NCBI GenBank assembly: GCA_016786525.1
Contig: JAEUVW010000198.1
Coordinates: forward strand, 1 to 5,790
From: Chitinophagaceae bacterium
GTDB taxonomy: Bacteria > Bacteroidota > Bacteroidia > Chitinophagales > Chitinophagaceae
DNA: 5,790 bases
Reading direction: 5' to 3'
Position numbers and translations under genes: made by a program
Part shown: positions 1 through 5,790 of the stretch, in pieces
Numbering within the stretch: the first letter of the stretch is position 1
How the letters are laid out: each line of letters begins with the position of its first letter
The notes under the pieces: generated by a model
Database searches by the model: none
What the model was told of the DNA's origin: nothing
The model's input: the letters and a program-made list of their open reading frames with translations, nothing else

Positions 1-1088
1 ATTTCCTTTCCGGCTATTCTGCCGTCAACCAGGGACACTGTCATCCGCGGATCATCAGCGTACTGACGGCGCAGGCGCAAAAGCTCACGCTGACCTCGCG
101 TGCTTTTCACAACAACCTGCTGGGCGAATACACGCAATATATTACTTCCTTGTTCGGCTACGACAAAGTGCTGCCGATGAATACCGGTGTAGAGGCCGTG
201 GAAACAGCCTTAAAACTGGCACGCCGCTGGGGCTACGAAGTCAAAGGCATTCCTGCCGGCAAAGCCAAAATACTGGTCTGTGCCAACAACTTCCACGGGC
301 GCACGCTCAACGTGATCTCCTTCAGCAGCGACCCCGATGCGCGCATCAACTACGGCCCTTTTATGCCGGGTTATGAAACGGTAGCCTACAATGACATCGA
401 TGCGTTGCAAGCAGCATTGAAAGACCCGGATGTAGCCGCTTTCCTTGCAGAGCCGATACAAGGTGAGGCCGGTGTGGTAGTGCCCGATGAAGGCTACCTG
501 AGGGCAGTCGCCAACCTGTGCAAAGAAGCCAAGGTACTTTTTATTGCAGACGAAATACAAACCGGCCTGGGACGTACCGGTAAGATGCTGGCCTGCGACC
601 ACGAAGGGGTGCGTGCGGACATCGTCATCCTGGGCAAAGCCCTGTCCGGCGGCACCATGCCGGTTTCGGCGGTGCTCGCAGACGATGCCATCATGATGCT
701 GATCAAACCCGGGCAGCACGGCAGCACTTACGGAGGCAATCCCCTGGCCTGCGCCGTGGCGATAGAAGCGCTGAAAGTCCTGATTGACGAAAAAATGTGC
801 GACAATGCCACCGAGCAGGGCAATTATTTCCGCGAGCGCCTGAACGCCCTGAACAGCCCGTACATCCGGCTGGTAAGAGGCAAGGGCCTGTTTACCGCAG
901 TAGTGATCGGCCACGAAAGCCTGGGTAAGGATGCGGCTACAGACCTGTGCCTGCGTATGATGGAAAACGGTTTGCTGGCCAAACCGACCCACGGTGATAA
1001 GATCCGCTTTGCCCCGCCCCTGACCATAACACGCGAACAGGTGGATGAGTGTATCTCGATCATTGCCGCCAGCCTGCAATCTTTGTAA
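1..1088 (+). CDS. rocD: Ornithine aminotransferase (ornithine--oxo-acid transaminase), 5'-truncated by window edge
   Basis: This is a PLP-dependent class III aminotransferase. It converts L-ornithine plus a 2-oxoacid to glutamate-5-semialdehyde plus an amino acid, in the cytoplasm, in arginine/ornithine catabolism and proline/glutamate interconversion. The frame is open from base 3 to the TAA at 1086-1088, giving 361 visible residues. The true start lies upstream: the first residues read FLSGYSAVNQGHCHP, a conserved OAT segment normally near residue 47-50, so about 45-50 residues are missing. The TTG at 150 is internal and should not be taken as the start. Visible OAT landmarks are TSRAFHN, LPMNTGVEAVE, NNFHGRT, AEPIQGEAGVV, ADEIQTGLGRTGK (cofactor-pyridine Asp, visible residue 183), ILGKALSGG (Schiff-base Lys, visible residue 212, codon 636-638), GSTYGGNPLA, VRGKGLF and IRFAPPL. 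The reading frame is intact, with all catalytic residues present. The motif set favours OAT over acetylornithine or GABA aminotransferase. It is followed directly by a terminator, so it ends its transcription unit. Confidence 0.95.
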   Translation, partial: FLSGYSAVNQGHCHPRIISVLTAQAQKLTLTSRAFHNNLLGEYTQYITSLFGYDKVLPMNTGVEAVETALKLARRWGYEVKGIPAGKAKILVCANNFHGRTLNVISFSSDPDARINYGPFMPGYETVAYNDIDALQAALKDPDVAAFLAEPIQGEAGVVVPDEGYLRAVANLCKEAKVLFIADEIQTGLGRTGKMLACDHEGVRADIVILGKALSGGTMPVSAVLADDAIMMLIKPGQHGSTYGGNPLACAVAIEALKVLIDEKMCDNATEQGNYFRERLNALNSPYIRLVRGKGLFTAVVIGHESLGKDAATDLCLRMMENGLLAKPTHGDKIRFAPPLTITREQVDECISIIAASLQSL

Positions 1089-1106
1089 AAAATATTACTT
1101 CCCCCC

Positions 1107-1138
1107 AACCGCCGCCCCTGAACCGGGCGGCGGTTTTT
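1107..1138 (+). terminator. Intrinsic terminator after rocD
   Basis: A perfect 11-bp inverted repeat (AACCGCCGCCC at 1107-1117, GGGCGGCGGTT at 1125-1135) encloses a 7-base loop. It is followed by a T run (1134-1138, partly inside the stem). It lies 18 bases after the rocD stop codon, as expected for a Rho-independent terminator, and separates rocD from the downstream genes. Confidence 0.85.
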
Positions 1139-1252
1139 CTTTGCGCCGGTCCGGATGTACCTCTACAGTATCATGGCTTACTTTCTGTCTTCCCGGATAC
1201 GAATTCCGCCCGCGTTTCGTTCTGATAACAGCTACGGATTTAACAAGGAATC

Positions 1253-1284
1253 TTTTTCACTAAAACCGATGCCCCTTAACTTGC
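1253..1284 (+). promoter_or_regulatory. Candidate Bacteroidota-type promoter for the outer-membrane protein gene
   Basis: TAACTTGC at 1277-1284 partly matches the Bacteroidota -7 consensus TAnnTTTG. A T-rich stretch ending TTTC (1255-1258) lies 18 bases upstream, near the usual -33 TTTG spacing. The -7 element ends only 4 bases before the ATG, so the transcript would be leaderless or nearly so. Neither hexamer-like element is a perfect match. The rest of the 1140-1288 spacer shows no gene. Confidence 0.4.
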
Positions 1285-1288
1285 AGCT

Positions 1289-1960
1289 ATGAACCCGGGC
1301 CTATCTCTTTTAACTGTCTTATTATGCAGCAGCATATCGGTGCAGGCGCAGCAGGACAATTTTTTCAACAAACCGGACAAAAACGGCCAGGACAAGCTAT
1401 TTTACGGTGGCGTGGTACTGGGCATCAATGCGGCCCAGGTCGACGGCGACACCTATGCCGGATACCACAAAGCCGGTCTGAATACCGGCCTGGCGGCTTA
1501 CATCAAAGTGAACAGCAAAGTAGTGGCCAGTGTCGAATTGCTGTACAGTCAGAAAGGCGCGCGGAATGTGCAGGTCTACAACTCCCCGGCCGTAGGCTCC
1601 ATACCCATCATGTACAGTGCCAAACTCAACTATGCCGAAATACCGGTGATGGTCCACTATGCCGCCGCGGAAAGGCTGCACCTTGGCGCCGGGGCTTCTT
1701 ACTCCCGCCTCATCAGCGACAAGGAATTGATGGACTCCTATACTTCCGGCATCACGAACACCCTGGAAAACACCTTCCGCAAACAGGACTTTAACTACCT
1801 GGTATCGGTGAGCTACCAGCTGTACAACAATTTCTTTGCCCGGGCACGCTACCAGTATTCCATGATCAGTATACGGGACGCACAGAAAATACCGGTAGAG
1901 TTCGGCACCGCCAGGCAATTCAACAATCTGTTTGCCTTGCAGTTTGTCTGCCTCTTTTAA
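1289..1960 (+). CDS. Secreted PorT-like outer-membrane beta-barrel protein
   Basis: This 223-residue protein is probably a small outer-membrane beta-barrel of the PorT/OMP beta-barrel type common in Bacteroidota; its specific role is unknown. Residues 1-20 look like a Sec signal peptide: a short N-region, a hydrophobic core (LSLLTVLLCSSIS) and a VQA-QQ cleavage site after A20. The mature part alternates polar and hydrophobic residues in strand-like blocks: FYGGVVLGINAAQVDG (38-53), AGLNTGLAAYIKVN (62-75), VVASVELLYSQKGAR (78-92), LNYAEIPVMVHYAA (113-126), RLHLGAGASYSRLI (129-142), FNYLVSVSYQLY (168-179) and FFARARYQYSM (182-192). It ends in a strand with a terminal Phe, typical of BAM-inserted barrels. 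The combination of GINAAQVDGDTYAGYHKAG and the later NYAEIPV is typical of this family. The ATG at 1289 is chosen because it gives the signal peptide; there is no Shine-Dalgarno. PorT itself, a type IX secretion factor, cannot be assigned on this evidence. The gene ends 25 bases before the nif3-like gene. Confidence 0.8.
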   Translation: MNPGLSLLTVLLCSSISVQAQQDNFFNKPDKNGQDKLFYGGVVLGINAAQVDGDTYAGYHKAGLNTGLAAYIKVNSKVVASVELLYSQKGARNVQVYNSPAVGSIPIMYSAKLNYAEIPVMVHYAAAERLHLGAGASYSRLISDKELMDSYTSGITNTLENTFRKQDFNYLVSVSYQLYNNFFARARYQYSMISIRDAQKIPVEFGTARQFNNLFALQFVCLF

Positions 1961-1972
1961 GCAAACTAACGC

Positions 1973-1980
1973 TACTTTTA
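1973..1980 (+). promoter_or_regulatory. Possible -7 element before the nif3-like gene
   Basis: TACTTTTA fits TAnnTTT of the Bacteroidota -7 consensus apart from the last base and ends 5 bases before the ATG at 1986. No well-spaced -33 element is seen: the nearest TTTG, at 1943-1946, is 26 bases upstream, which is too far. The gene may instead be read through from the outer-membrane protein gene. Confidence 0.25.
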
Positions 1981-1985
1981 CCGGC

Positions 1986-3083
1986 ATGAAAGTAGCAGAG
2001 ATCATCCGGCTTTTCGACGCTTATGCGCCCTTCCGGTACCAGGAATCTTACGACAAAAGCGGCCTGCAGGTCGGCGACCCGAATGATACCGTCACCGGGG
2101 CATTGCTGAGCCTGGATATTACCGAAGCGGTACTGGATGAGGCGATAGAAAAAGGCTGCAACCTCATCATTGCCCATCACCCCGTTATCTTCTCCGGCAT
2201 CAAAAACCTGACCGGGCGCAACTATGTACAGCGCGTCGTACAGAAAGCCATTAAGCACGACATCAACCTGCTGGCCGTCCATACCAACCTGGACAATATG
2301 CGGCAGGGGGTCAACCAGCGGATTGCAGAGCGCCTCGGCCTGCAGGATACCCGTATACTGGCCCCCCTGTCCGGCAACCTGCTGAAATTGTGCACCTACG
2401 TCCCTACTGCACAGGCCGAACACTTGCGTACGGCTTTGTTTGCCGCAGGAGCGGGGCATATCGGGCAGTACAGCGAATGCAGTTTCAGCAGCACAGGAAG
2501 CGGCACTTTCCGCGGCAGCAAAGACAGCAAACCTTTTATCGGTACCGCCGGCGGCGCGCAGGAAAAGGTCCAGGAAGATAAAATAGAAGTACTGGTACCG
2601 GTACATCTGAAAAACCGGGTAGAGCAGGCCCTGGTCGCCGCCCATCCTTATGAAGAAGTGGCTTTCGACTGGCTGCAGCTGCAAAACCATAACCCCGAAA
2701 CCGGTGCGGGAATGACCGGCAGCCTGCCCCTGCCTGTCCCAGCAACAGAATTTCTCGCTTTGCTCAAAAAACAAATGAAAGCGGGGATGGTGCGGCATAC
2801 AGCCCTGACGGACAAAGCGGTGCAGAAAATTGCCGTTTGTGGTGGTTCGGGCAGTTTTTTGCTCAAAGATGCCATCGCTGCAGGCGCCGATGTTTTTGTA
2901 ACTGCCGACTTTAAATATCATCAATTTTTTGATGCGGAAGGCAAAATACTGATTGCCGACATCGGACATTTCGAAAGCGAACAATTTACCGTGGAAATAT
3001 TTGATGATATACTTAAGAAAAAAAATGTTACCTTCGCGGTTCTTTTATCCACATTGGATACCAACCCGATAAAATACTTTTAA
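1986..3083 (+). CDS. Nif3/YbgI-family dinuclear metal-centre protein (long form with central PII/CutA-like domain)
   Basis: This 365-residue Nif3-like protein belongs to a family often auto-annotated as GTP cyclohydrolase I type 2. The family forms hexameric toroids with a two-metal site; its physiological reaction is unsettled. The metal ligands expected from E. coli YbgI are present: H64 and H65 in IIAHHPVIF, D103 in HTNLDN, and H328 and E332 in GHFESEQF. The two halves of the Nif3 fold (about 1-130 and 240-365) flank an inserted domain (about 132-236) with landmarks KLCTYVP, GAGHIGQYSECSF, GTFRG and AHPYEEVAFD. That insert matches the YqfO-type long form and resembles PII/CutA1 folds. The ATG at 1986 is preferred because MKVAEIIRLFD matches the family N-terminus; an in-frame TTG at 1932 would overlap the upstream gene and add 18 unrelated residues. 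There is no Shine-Dalgarno. The zinc-ribbon gene starts 6 bases after its stop, suggesting co-transcription and a linked function. The 3' end (from about 2870) is visibly more AT-rich than the rest. Confidence 0.92.
   Translation: MKVAEIIRLFDAYAPFRYQESYDKSGLQVGDPNDTVTGALLSLDITEAVLDEAIEKGCNLIIAHHPVIFSGIKNLTGRNYVQRVVQKAIKHDINLLAVHTNLDNMRQGVNQRIAERLGLQDTRILAPLSGNLLKLCTYVPTAQAEHLRTALFAAGAGHIGQYSECSFSSTGSGTFRGSKDSKPFIGTAGGAQEKVQEDKIEVLVPVHLKNRVEQALVAAHPYEEVAFDWLQLQNHNPETGAGMTGSLPLPVPATEFLALLKKQMKAGMVRHTALTDKAVQKIAVCGGSGSFLLKDAIAAGADVFVTADFKYHQFFDAEGKILIADIGHFESEQFTVEIFDDILKKKNVTFAVLLSTLDTNPIKYF
3053..3082 (+). promoter_or_regulatory. Possible internal promoter before the zinc-ribbon gene
   Basis: TACTTTTA at 3075-3082 fits TAnnTTT, with ATTG at 3053-3056 18 bases upstream as a weak -33. 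The element overlaps the stop codon of the nif3-like gene and ends 7 bases before the next ATG. The region is AT-rich, so chance matches are likely. Confidence 0.25.
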
Positions 3084-3089
3084 TTTAAT

Positions 3090-3845
3090 ATGGCAACAGT
3101 CAAAGATTTTTCGATCGAAGAAAAATTAAGCGCGGTACTGACACTGCAAAAAATCGATTCTAAAATAGATGAAATCAAAACACTGAAGGGCGAGCTGCCT
3201 ATGGAAGTGAAAGATCTGGAAGACGAGATAGCCGGCTTGCAAACGCGTATTGCAAACATTGACACCGATATCGAGAATATCAACAACTACATTGCACAAC
3301 GCACAGAAGCTAAAAAAGAAGCCATTGCCCTGGGCAAAAAGTATGAAAAGCAACAGGACAATGTAAAAAACAACCGTGAGTTTGAAGCCCTGACCAAAGA
3401 GATCGAAATGCAGGAGCTGGAAGCCAAGCTCTGCGACAAACACATCAAAGACGCCAACTTCGAGCTGAAAGAAAGGATGGCTGTGCGCACCGGCACCGAA
3501 GAAAAAGTAGCGGTGGTAGAAGATACCCTGAAAGCGAAGAAGAAAGAACTGGAGAAGATCATCGTTGAAACAGAGAAAGAAGAAAAAACGCTGAACAAGC
3601 AATCTGAAGAGGCGAAAGAAAAAGTGGATGAGCGCCTGCTGGTAGCCTACAACCGTATCCGCGGCAGCTACTCCAACGGCCTGGCTGTGGTACCGATCCA
3701 CCGCGACTCCTGCGGCGGTTGCTTTAACGTAATCCCCCCTCAGCGCCAGTCTGAAATCCGCCAGCACAAAAAGATCATCGTTTGCGAACATTGCGGCCGT
3801 ATCCTGGTAGACTCCGAACTGGACGAACAAACCAAAGTGAACTAA
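3090..3845 (+). CDS. Coiled-coil protein with C-terminal C4 zinc ribbon (CT398/HP0958-like)
   Basis: This 251-residue cytoplasmic protein has a long N-terminal alpha-helical coiled-coil hairpin (about residues 8-180, very rich in E, K and L). A C4 zinc-ribbon follows: C208-G-G-C211, then IPPQRQSEI, then C232-E-H-C235. Family landmarks are NNREFEALTKEIE in the second helix and YNRIRGSY just before the ribbon. Relatives studied elsewhere include Chlamydia CT398 and Helicobacter HP0958 (FlgZ), reported to bind sigma-54 and secretion/flagellar proteins. Whether that role applies here is unknown. The gene lies 6 bases after the Nif3-like gene, a neighbour arrangement I recall as recurrent across bacteria. 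The ATG at 3090 has no Shine-Dalgarno (an AT-rich TTTAATTTAAT precedes it), which is normal for Bacteroidota. All four zinc ligands are present and the frame is intact. A strong terminator follows the stop by 22 bases. Confidence 0.88.
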   Translation: MATVKDFSIEEKLSAVLTLQKIDSKIDEIKTLKGELPMEVKDLEDEIAGLQTRIANIDTDIENINNYIAQRTEAKKEAIALGKKYEKQQDNVKNNREFEALTKEIEMQELEAKLCDKHIKDANFELKERMAVRTGTEEKVAVVEDTLKAKKKELEKIIVETEKEEKTLNKQSEEAKEKVDERLLVAYNRIRGSYSNGLAVVPIHRDSCGGCFNVIPPQRQSEIRQHKKIIVCEHCGRILVDSELDEQTKVN

Positions 3846-3867
3846 GCTGAAACGCGATCAATACATG

Positions 3868-3898
3868 AAAATCCCCGGCCTGAAGCCGGGGATTTTTT
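3868..3898. terminator. Intrinsic terminator, probably bidirectional, between convergent genes
   Basis: A perfect 12-bp stem (AAAATCCCCGGC at 3868-3879, GCCGGGGATTTT at 3885-3896) has a 5-base CTGAA loop. It is followed by T's to 3898 on the + strand. The A's at its left edge become a short T run on the minus strand. It sits 22 bases after the zinc-ribbon stop and 22 bases beyond the glycosyltransferase stop, so it can end both transcripts. Confidence 0.88.
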
Positions 3899-3920
3899 AT
3901 TTGCCGGCCTCATCCGGCAT

Positions 3921-4646
3921 TTATGCTTGCTGCAGGCTGCGCAGGCGCCTGCGGACACGGTACACATCGGCTATGGCCCGCGGCACTTGCCTGATCCTCG
4001 CTTTACTCCGCTCGTCGTTGGCCCATTGCACCCCCACTTCTTTAATCCTTAAATCCTGGCTGCGCGCAATAGCCAGCAGTTCCAGGTCGAAAGACCAGCC
4101 CTCTACCCGGCAAGAGGAAAACACGGCTGCTGCTGCAGCGGCAGTAAAAGCTTTGAAGCCGCAATGCGGATCGGCAATGCCCGGCAACAAGACCCGCTGA
4201 ACGATGCGGTTGCACAGGCGGCTCCAGAGCACCCGGATGGCCGGCTGTGCTTTGGTCACCAAAGCCCCGGCAGTATATCGCGAGCCGATCACGATATCGG
4301 CAGAACCATCCTGCAGGCAGGGCAGCATCTTATCCAGTTCCTGCACGGGCGTAGACCCGTCAGCATCTGAAAAAAGGCGGAATGCACCCCGCGCCGCCAG
4401 CATACCGGTGCGCACCGCATGGCCTTTGCCTTTGTTGATGGGCACTCTGACGACTGAAAGCTCCGGCATACCGTTGTGCTTCAGCTCTTCCAGCACAAAA
4501 ACGGTATCGTCCCCGGAACCATCATCGACGACAATGATCTCAAAAGAGTATCTACCCGCAGTAAGCCATTCGTGGAAAGCGCGCAGCGTCGGCACAATGC
4601 GCCCGGCTTCATTGTACGCCGGGATAATAATGCTCAGACTGGTCAT
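3921..4646 (-). CDS. Family 2 glycosyltransferase, dolichyl/polyprenyl-phosphate glycosyltransferase-like
   Basis: This 241-residue GT-A fold glycosyltransferase resembles the ALG5/DPM1 group, which moves a sugar from a nucleotide donor to a polyprenyl-phosphate carrier. Donor and acceptor here are not determinable. Motifs in order are SIIIPAYNEA (5-14), the nucleotide-binding VVDDGSGDDT (39-48), NKGKGHAVRTGM (71-82), the metal-binding DAD in FSDADGSTP (92-100), GSRY (121-124), DPHCGFKAF (159-167) and EGWSFDLELL (182-191). No transmembrane segment is evident, so it is a soluble or peripheral membrane protein, unlike GT2 forms with C-terminal membrane helices. The ATG at 4646 is chosen because the family N-terminus starts there. 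It also overlaps the upstream radical SAM stop (ATGA) and has AAAGGAG 7 bases upstream. Longer in-frame extensions would lie inside the upstream gene. A run of six alanines (169-174) sits between two conserved motifs. It is the last gene of a two-gene operon ending at the bidirectional terminator. Confidence 0.9.
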   Translation of the reverse strand: MTSLSIIIPAYNEAGRIVPTLRAFHEWLTAGRYSFEIIVVDDGSGDDTVFVLEELKHNGMPELSVVRVPINKGKGHAVRTGMLAARGAFRLFSDADGSTPVQELDKMLPCLQDGSADIVIGSRYTAGALVTKAQPAIRVLWSRLCNRIVQRVLLPGIADPHCGFKAFTAAAAAAVFSSCRVEGWSFDLELLAIARSQDLRIKEVGVQWANDERSKARIRQVPRAIADVYRVRRRLRSLQQA

Positions 4647-5611
4647 AGTATTGCTCCTTTCTGGCTCCTGAAATCGTCGATCCTGCTGCCCAGGTGCGCA
4701 TAGGCGATCGGGCAACGGGCACTGCAGGATTTGGGACATTGGTAATGCTTCCGGATGTCGCTTACCGTATAGTCTTCCAGCTTCTTTGCCGGGTAGCCGG
4801 TCTTTGGCTGACACAGGTGTACCAGGCCGCCTCCGTCGATCTCGAAATGGCGGGCACCGGCCCTGCACTTCCAGTCCAGCGGCTCCCCTTTGGCCAGGGG
4901 CAGCTGGAAATTATCATTCAGCATACGCGGTAATCTTCCGCGGATCTTCCTGATCTCACGGTATACCTCCATTGCTTCTTTACTCAAAGGCAAAGCCTGC
5001 CCGTCTGCCCCACGCATCAGGGAGCACTGGAAGATAAAACCATAGGCGGTGACGATGCGGGCCACTTCCAGCATTTCCGAAGGTTTTCCCGAACCCAGCA
5101 CACCATTCACCCGCACCACAAACGACGCATGTTGTTGCAGCAGGTCCAGCTTGGGCCGCAGGCGCTGCATGCTCTTTTGCGTCACCTCGTTGTCTTCCAG
5201 CGCATCGCAACTGAGTTGCATGCCAAACAGACCGGCATCGTTCAGTTTGCGGATCAGCCCTTCTTTCAGCACATGGCCATTGGAATTGATCATCGGTACC
5301 ATACCCGACTCGGCGATGTAGCGCACCAGTTCCGGTATCTGCGGATGCAGCAAAGGTTCGCCCCCATTCAAGGTGACAAAAACTGTTTTTAATTTTTTCA
5401 GCGCGTCGATACGGCTTTTCAATACATCCAGGGGTACGGGCTTTGACACTTTATCGTATTCGTAGCAATAGCCGCAGGAGAGGTTGCAGCGACGGGTAAC
5501 CACAATCTGTGCCAGTACAGGGCGATCTTTATCAATGGCTGCTTTCAGCAGGGACCACAATACCCTTTTGCGGGATATGCTGATCGGGCGGGCCGACTCG
5601 GGCTCTTTCAT
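4643..5611 (-). CDS. Radical SAM protein with SPASM/twitch-like auxiliary Fe-S domain
   Basis: This 322-residue radical SAM enzyme should cleave S-adenosylmethionine through a 4Fe-4S cluster to start a radical reaction on an unknown substrate. The cluster motif is C42-x3-C46-x2-C49 (RRCNLSCGYCYEYD). It is followed by NGGEPLLHP (82-90, SAM-binding GGEP), MINSNGHVL (107-115) and MQLSCDALED (131-140). The C-terminus has C249, then G262 and C267 in the C-x12-G-x4-C spacing typical of SPASM/twitch domains, then C292-x3-C296-x3-C300. That is enough for at least one auxiliary cluster, but fewer and differently spaced cysteines than a classical seven-Cys SPASM domain. The ATG at 5611 puts the cluster motif about 40 residues in, as usual, but has no Shine-Dalgarno. 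An in-frame TTG at 5755 would add 48 unconvincing residues. The gene overlaps the downstream glycosyltransferase by four bases. Peptide-modifying enzymes are one known role of the family, but no precursor peptide gene is visible. A role in glycolipid or cell-envelope synthesis is equally possible. Confidence 0.88.
   Translation of the reverse strand: MKEPESARPISISRKRVLWSLLKAAIDKDRPVLAQIVVTRRCNLSCGYCYEYDKVSKPVPLDVLKSRIDALKKLKTVFVTLNGGEPLLHPQIPELVRYIAESGMVPMINSNGHVLKEGLIRKLNDAGLFGMQLSCDALEDNEVTQKSMQRLRPKLDLLQQHASFVVRVNGVLGSGKPSEMLEVARIVTAYGFIFQCSLMRGADGQALPLSKEAMEVYREIRKIRGRLPRMLNDNFQLPLAKGEPLDWKCRAGARHFEIDGGGLVHLCQPKTGYPAKKLEDYTVSDIRKHYQCPKSCSARCPIAYAHLGSRIDDFRSQKGAIL
4654..4660 (-). promoter_or_regulatory. 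Strong ribosome binding site deciding the glycosyltransferase start
   Basis: On the minus strand this reads AAAGGAG, 7 bases before the ATG at 4646 and inside the end of the radical SAM gene. It is the only good Shine-Dalgarno before any gene start in the window. With the ATGA stop/start overlap, it points to coupled or independent internal initiation. Confidence 0.75.
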
Positions 5612-5790
5612 ATAAAAAATGATTTGATGAACCTGCAATGTAGGGTGCAAGCCCGCCCGCCTGATCCGGCTTACAAAACAATTAACGAGAGAAAAGGCGG
5701 CCACCGGAGCGGCAGCACAAACGGAAAGCCCCGTTGATACAGCGTTAAAGGACAATTGTTAAAAATCAGCCTTCCTCCCTAAACTGCAGA
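5612..5790. other. Non-coding region upstream of the radical SAM gene
   Basis: There are 179 bases with no supported gene. The minus strand carries the upstream region of the radical SAM operon. A weak -7-like TACATTGC lies at 5635-5642 (minus strand), without a properly spaced -33. A purine-rich AGGGAGGAAGG lies at 5770-5780 (minus strand), 14 bases before the in-frame TTG at 5755. No RNA gene or clear terminator is seen. Confidence 0.5.

Noticed and set aside
210..1079. 289-codon minus-strand open frame opposite rocD
   Set aside because: It is fully antisense to a clear ornithine aminotransferase. No motifs or start signals support it.
1920..2984. 354-codon open frame on the minus strand opposite the nif3-like gene
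   Set aside because: It is antisense to a gene with a full set of conserved family motifs. Its translation is low-complexity with no recognisable domain, and it reflects codon bias in the real frame.
3126..3830. 234-codon minus-strand open frame opposite the zinc-ribbon gene
   Set aside because: Its Phe/Val-rich translation is what the reverse complement of a Lys/Glu-rich coiled-coil gene gives, and it has no independent support.
3865..4200. 111-codon plus-strand open frame starting at the terminator
   Set aside because: It begins inside the intrinsic terminator hairpin and runs antisense to the glycosyltransferase. No family features are seen.
4647..4868. 74-residue N-terminal extension of the glycosyltransferase
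   Set aside because: It lies wholly within the radical SAM gene in another frame. The GT2 family N-terminus, the Shine-Dalgarno and the ATGA overlap all place the start at 4646.
5635..5642. TACATTGC on the minus strand as a promoter -7 element for the radical SAM operon
   Set aside because: It is an imperfect match with no -33 element at suitable spacing (the nearest TTTG is about 31 bases away), so it was not called as a feature.
5640..5665. Short imperfect inverted repeat (AAGCC...GGCTT) upstream of the radical SAM gene
   Set aside because: It has only a 5-bp perfect stem, a GC-rich interior with poor pairing and no T run. There is no evidence for a riboswitch or terminator.

Overview
The window reads as an ordinary chromosomal stretch of a Bacteroidota bacterium, most likely a Chitinophagaceae-type organism of moderate GC content. 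This placement is inferred from three things: a PorT-like outer-membrane beta-barrel protein, a Nif3 protein carrying the extra central domain next to a C4 zinc-ribbon coiled-coil protein, and TAnnTT-type promoter elements a few bases before start codons that lack Shine-Dalgarno sequences. No database search was possible.

Layout. Bases 1-1088 (+) hold the 3' nine-tenths or so of an ornithine aminotransferase gene (rocD), cut by the left edge and closed by a strong intrinsic terminator (1107-1138). After a roughly 150-base spacer with a candidate promoter come three + strand genes. They are a secreted small outer-membrane beta-barrel protein (1289-1960), a Nif3/YbgI-family dinuclear-metal protein (1986-3083) and a coiled-coil protein with a C-terminal C4 zinc ribbon (3090-3845). 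The gaps between them are 25 and 6 bases, so they are probably at least partly co-transcribed. A perfect 12-bp hairpin (3868-3898) ends this block and can also serve the convergent operon.

The right third is a two-gene minus-strand operon. A radical SAM enzyme with an auxiliary-cluster (SPASM/twitch-like) C-terminus (5611-4643) overlaps by ATGA a family 2 glycosyltransferase of the dolichyl/polyprenyl-phosphate glycosyltransferase type (4646-3921). The glycosyltransferase has the only strong Shine-Dalgarno in the window. The overlap suggests tightly coupled expression, but substrate and product are not readable from sequence. The last 179 bases contain no gene I can support.

How the genes work together. 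rocD is a stand-alone arginine/ornithine catabolism gene as far as can be seen. Nif3 plus zinc-ribbon is a recurrent but poorly understood pair. The radical SAM/glycosyltransferase pair is the most interesting unit. I see no RNA genes, mobile elements, CRISPR arrays or defence systems, and no strong evidence of a wholly new system.
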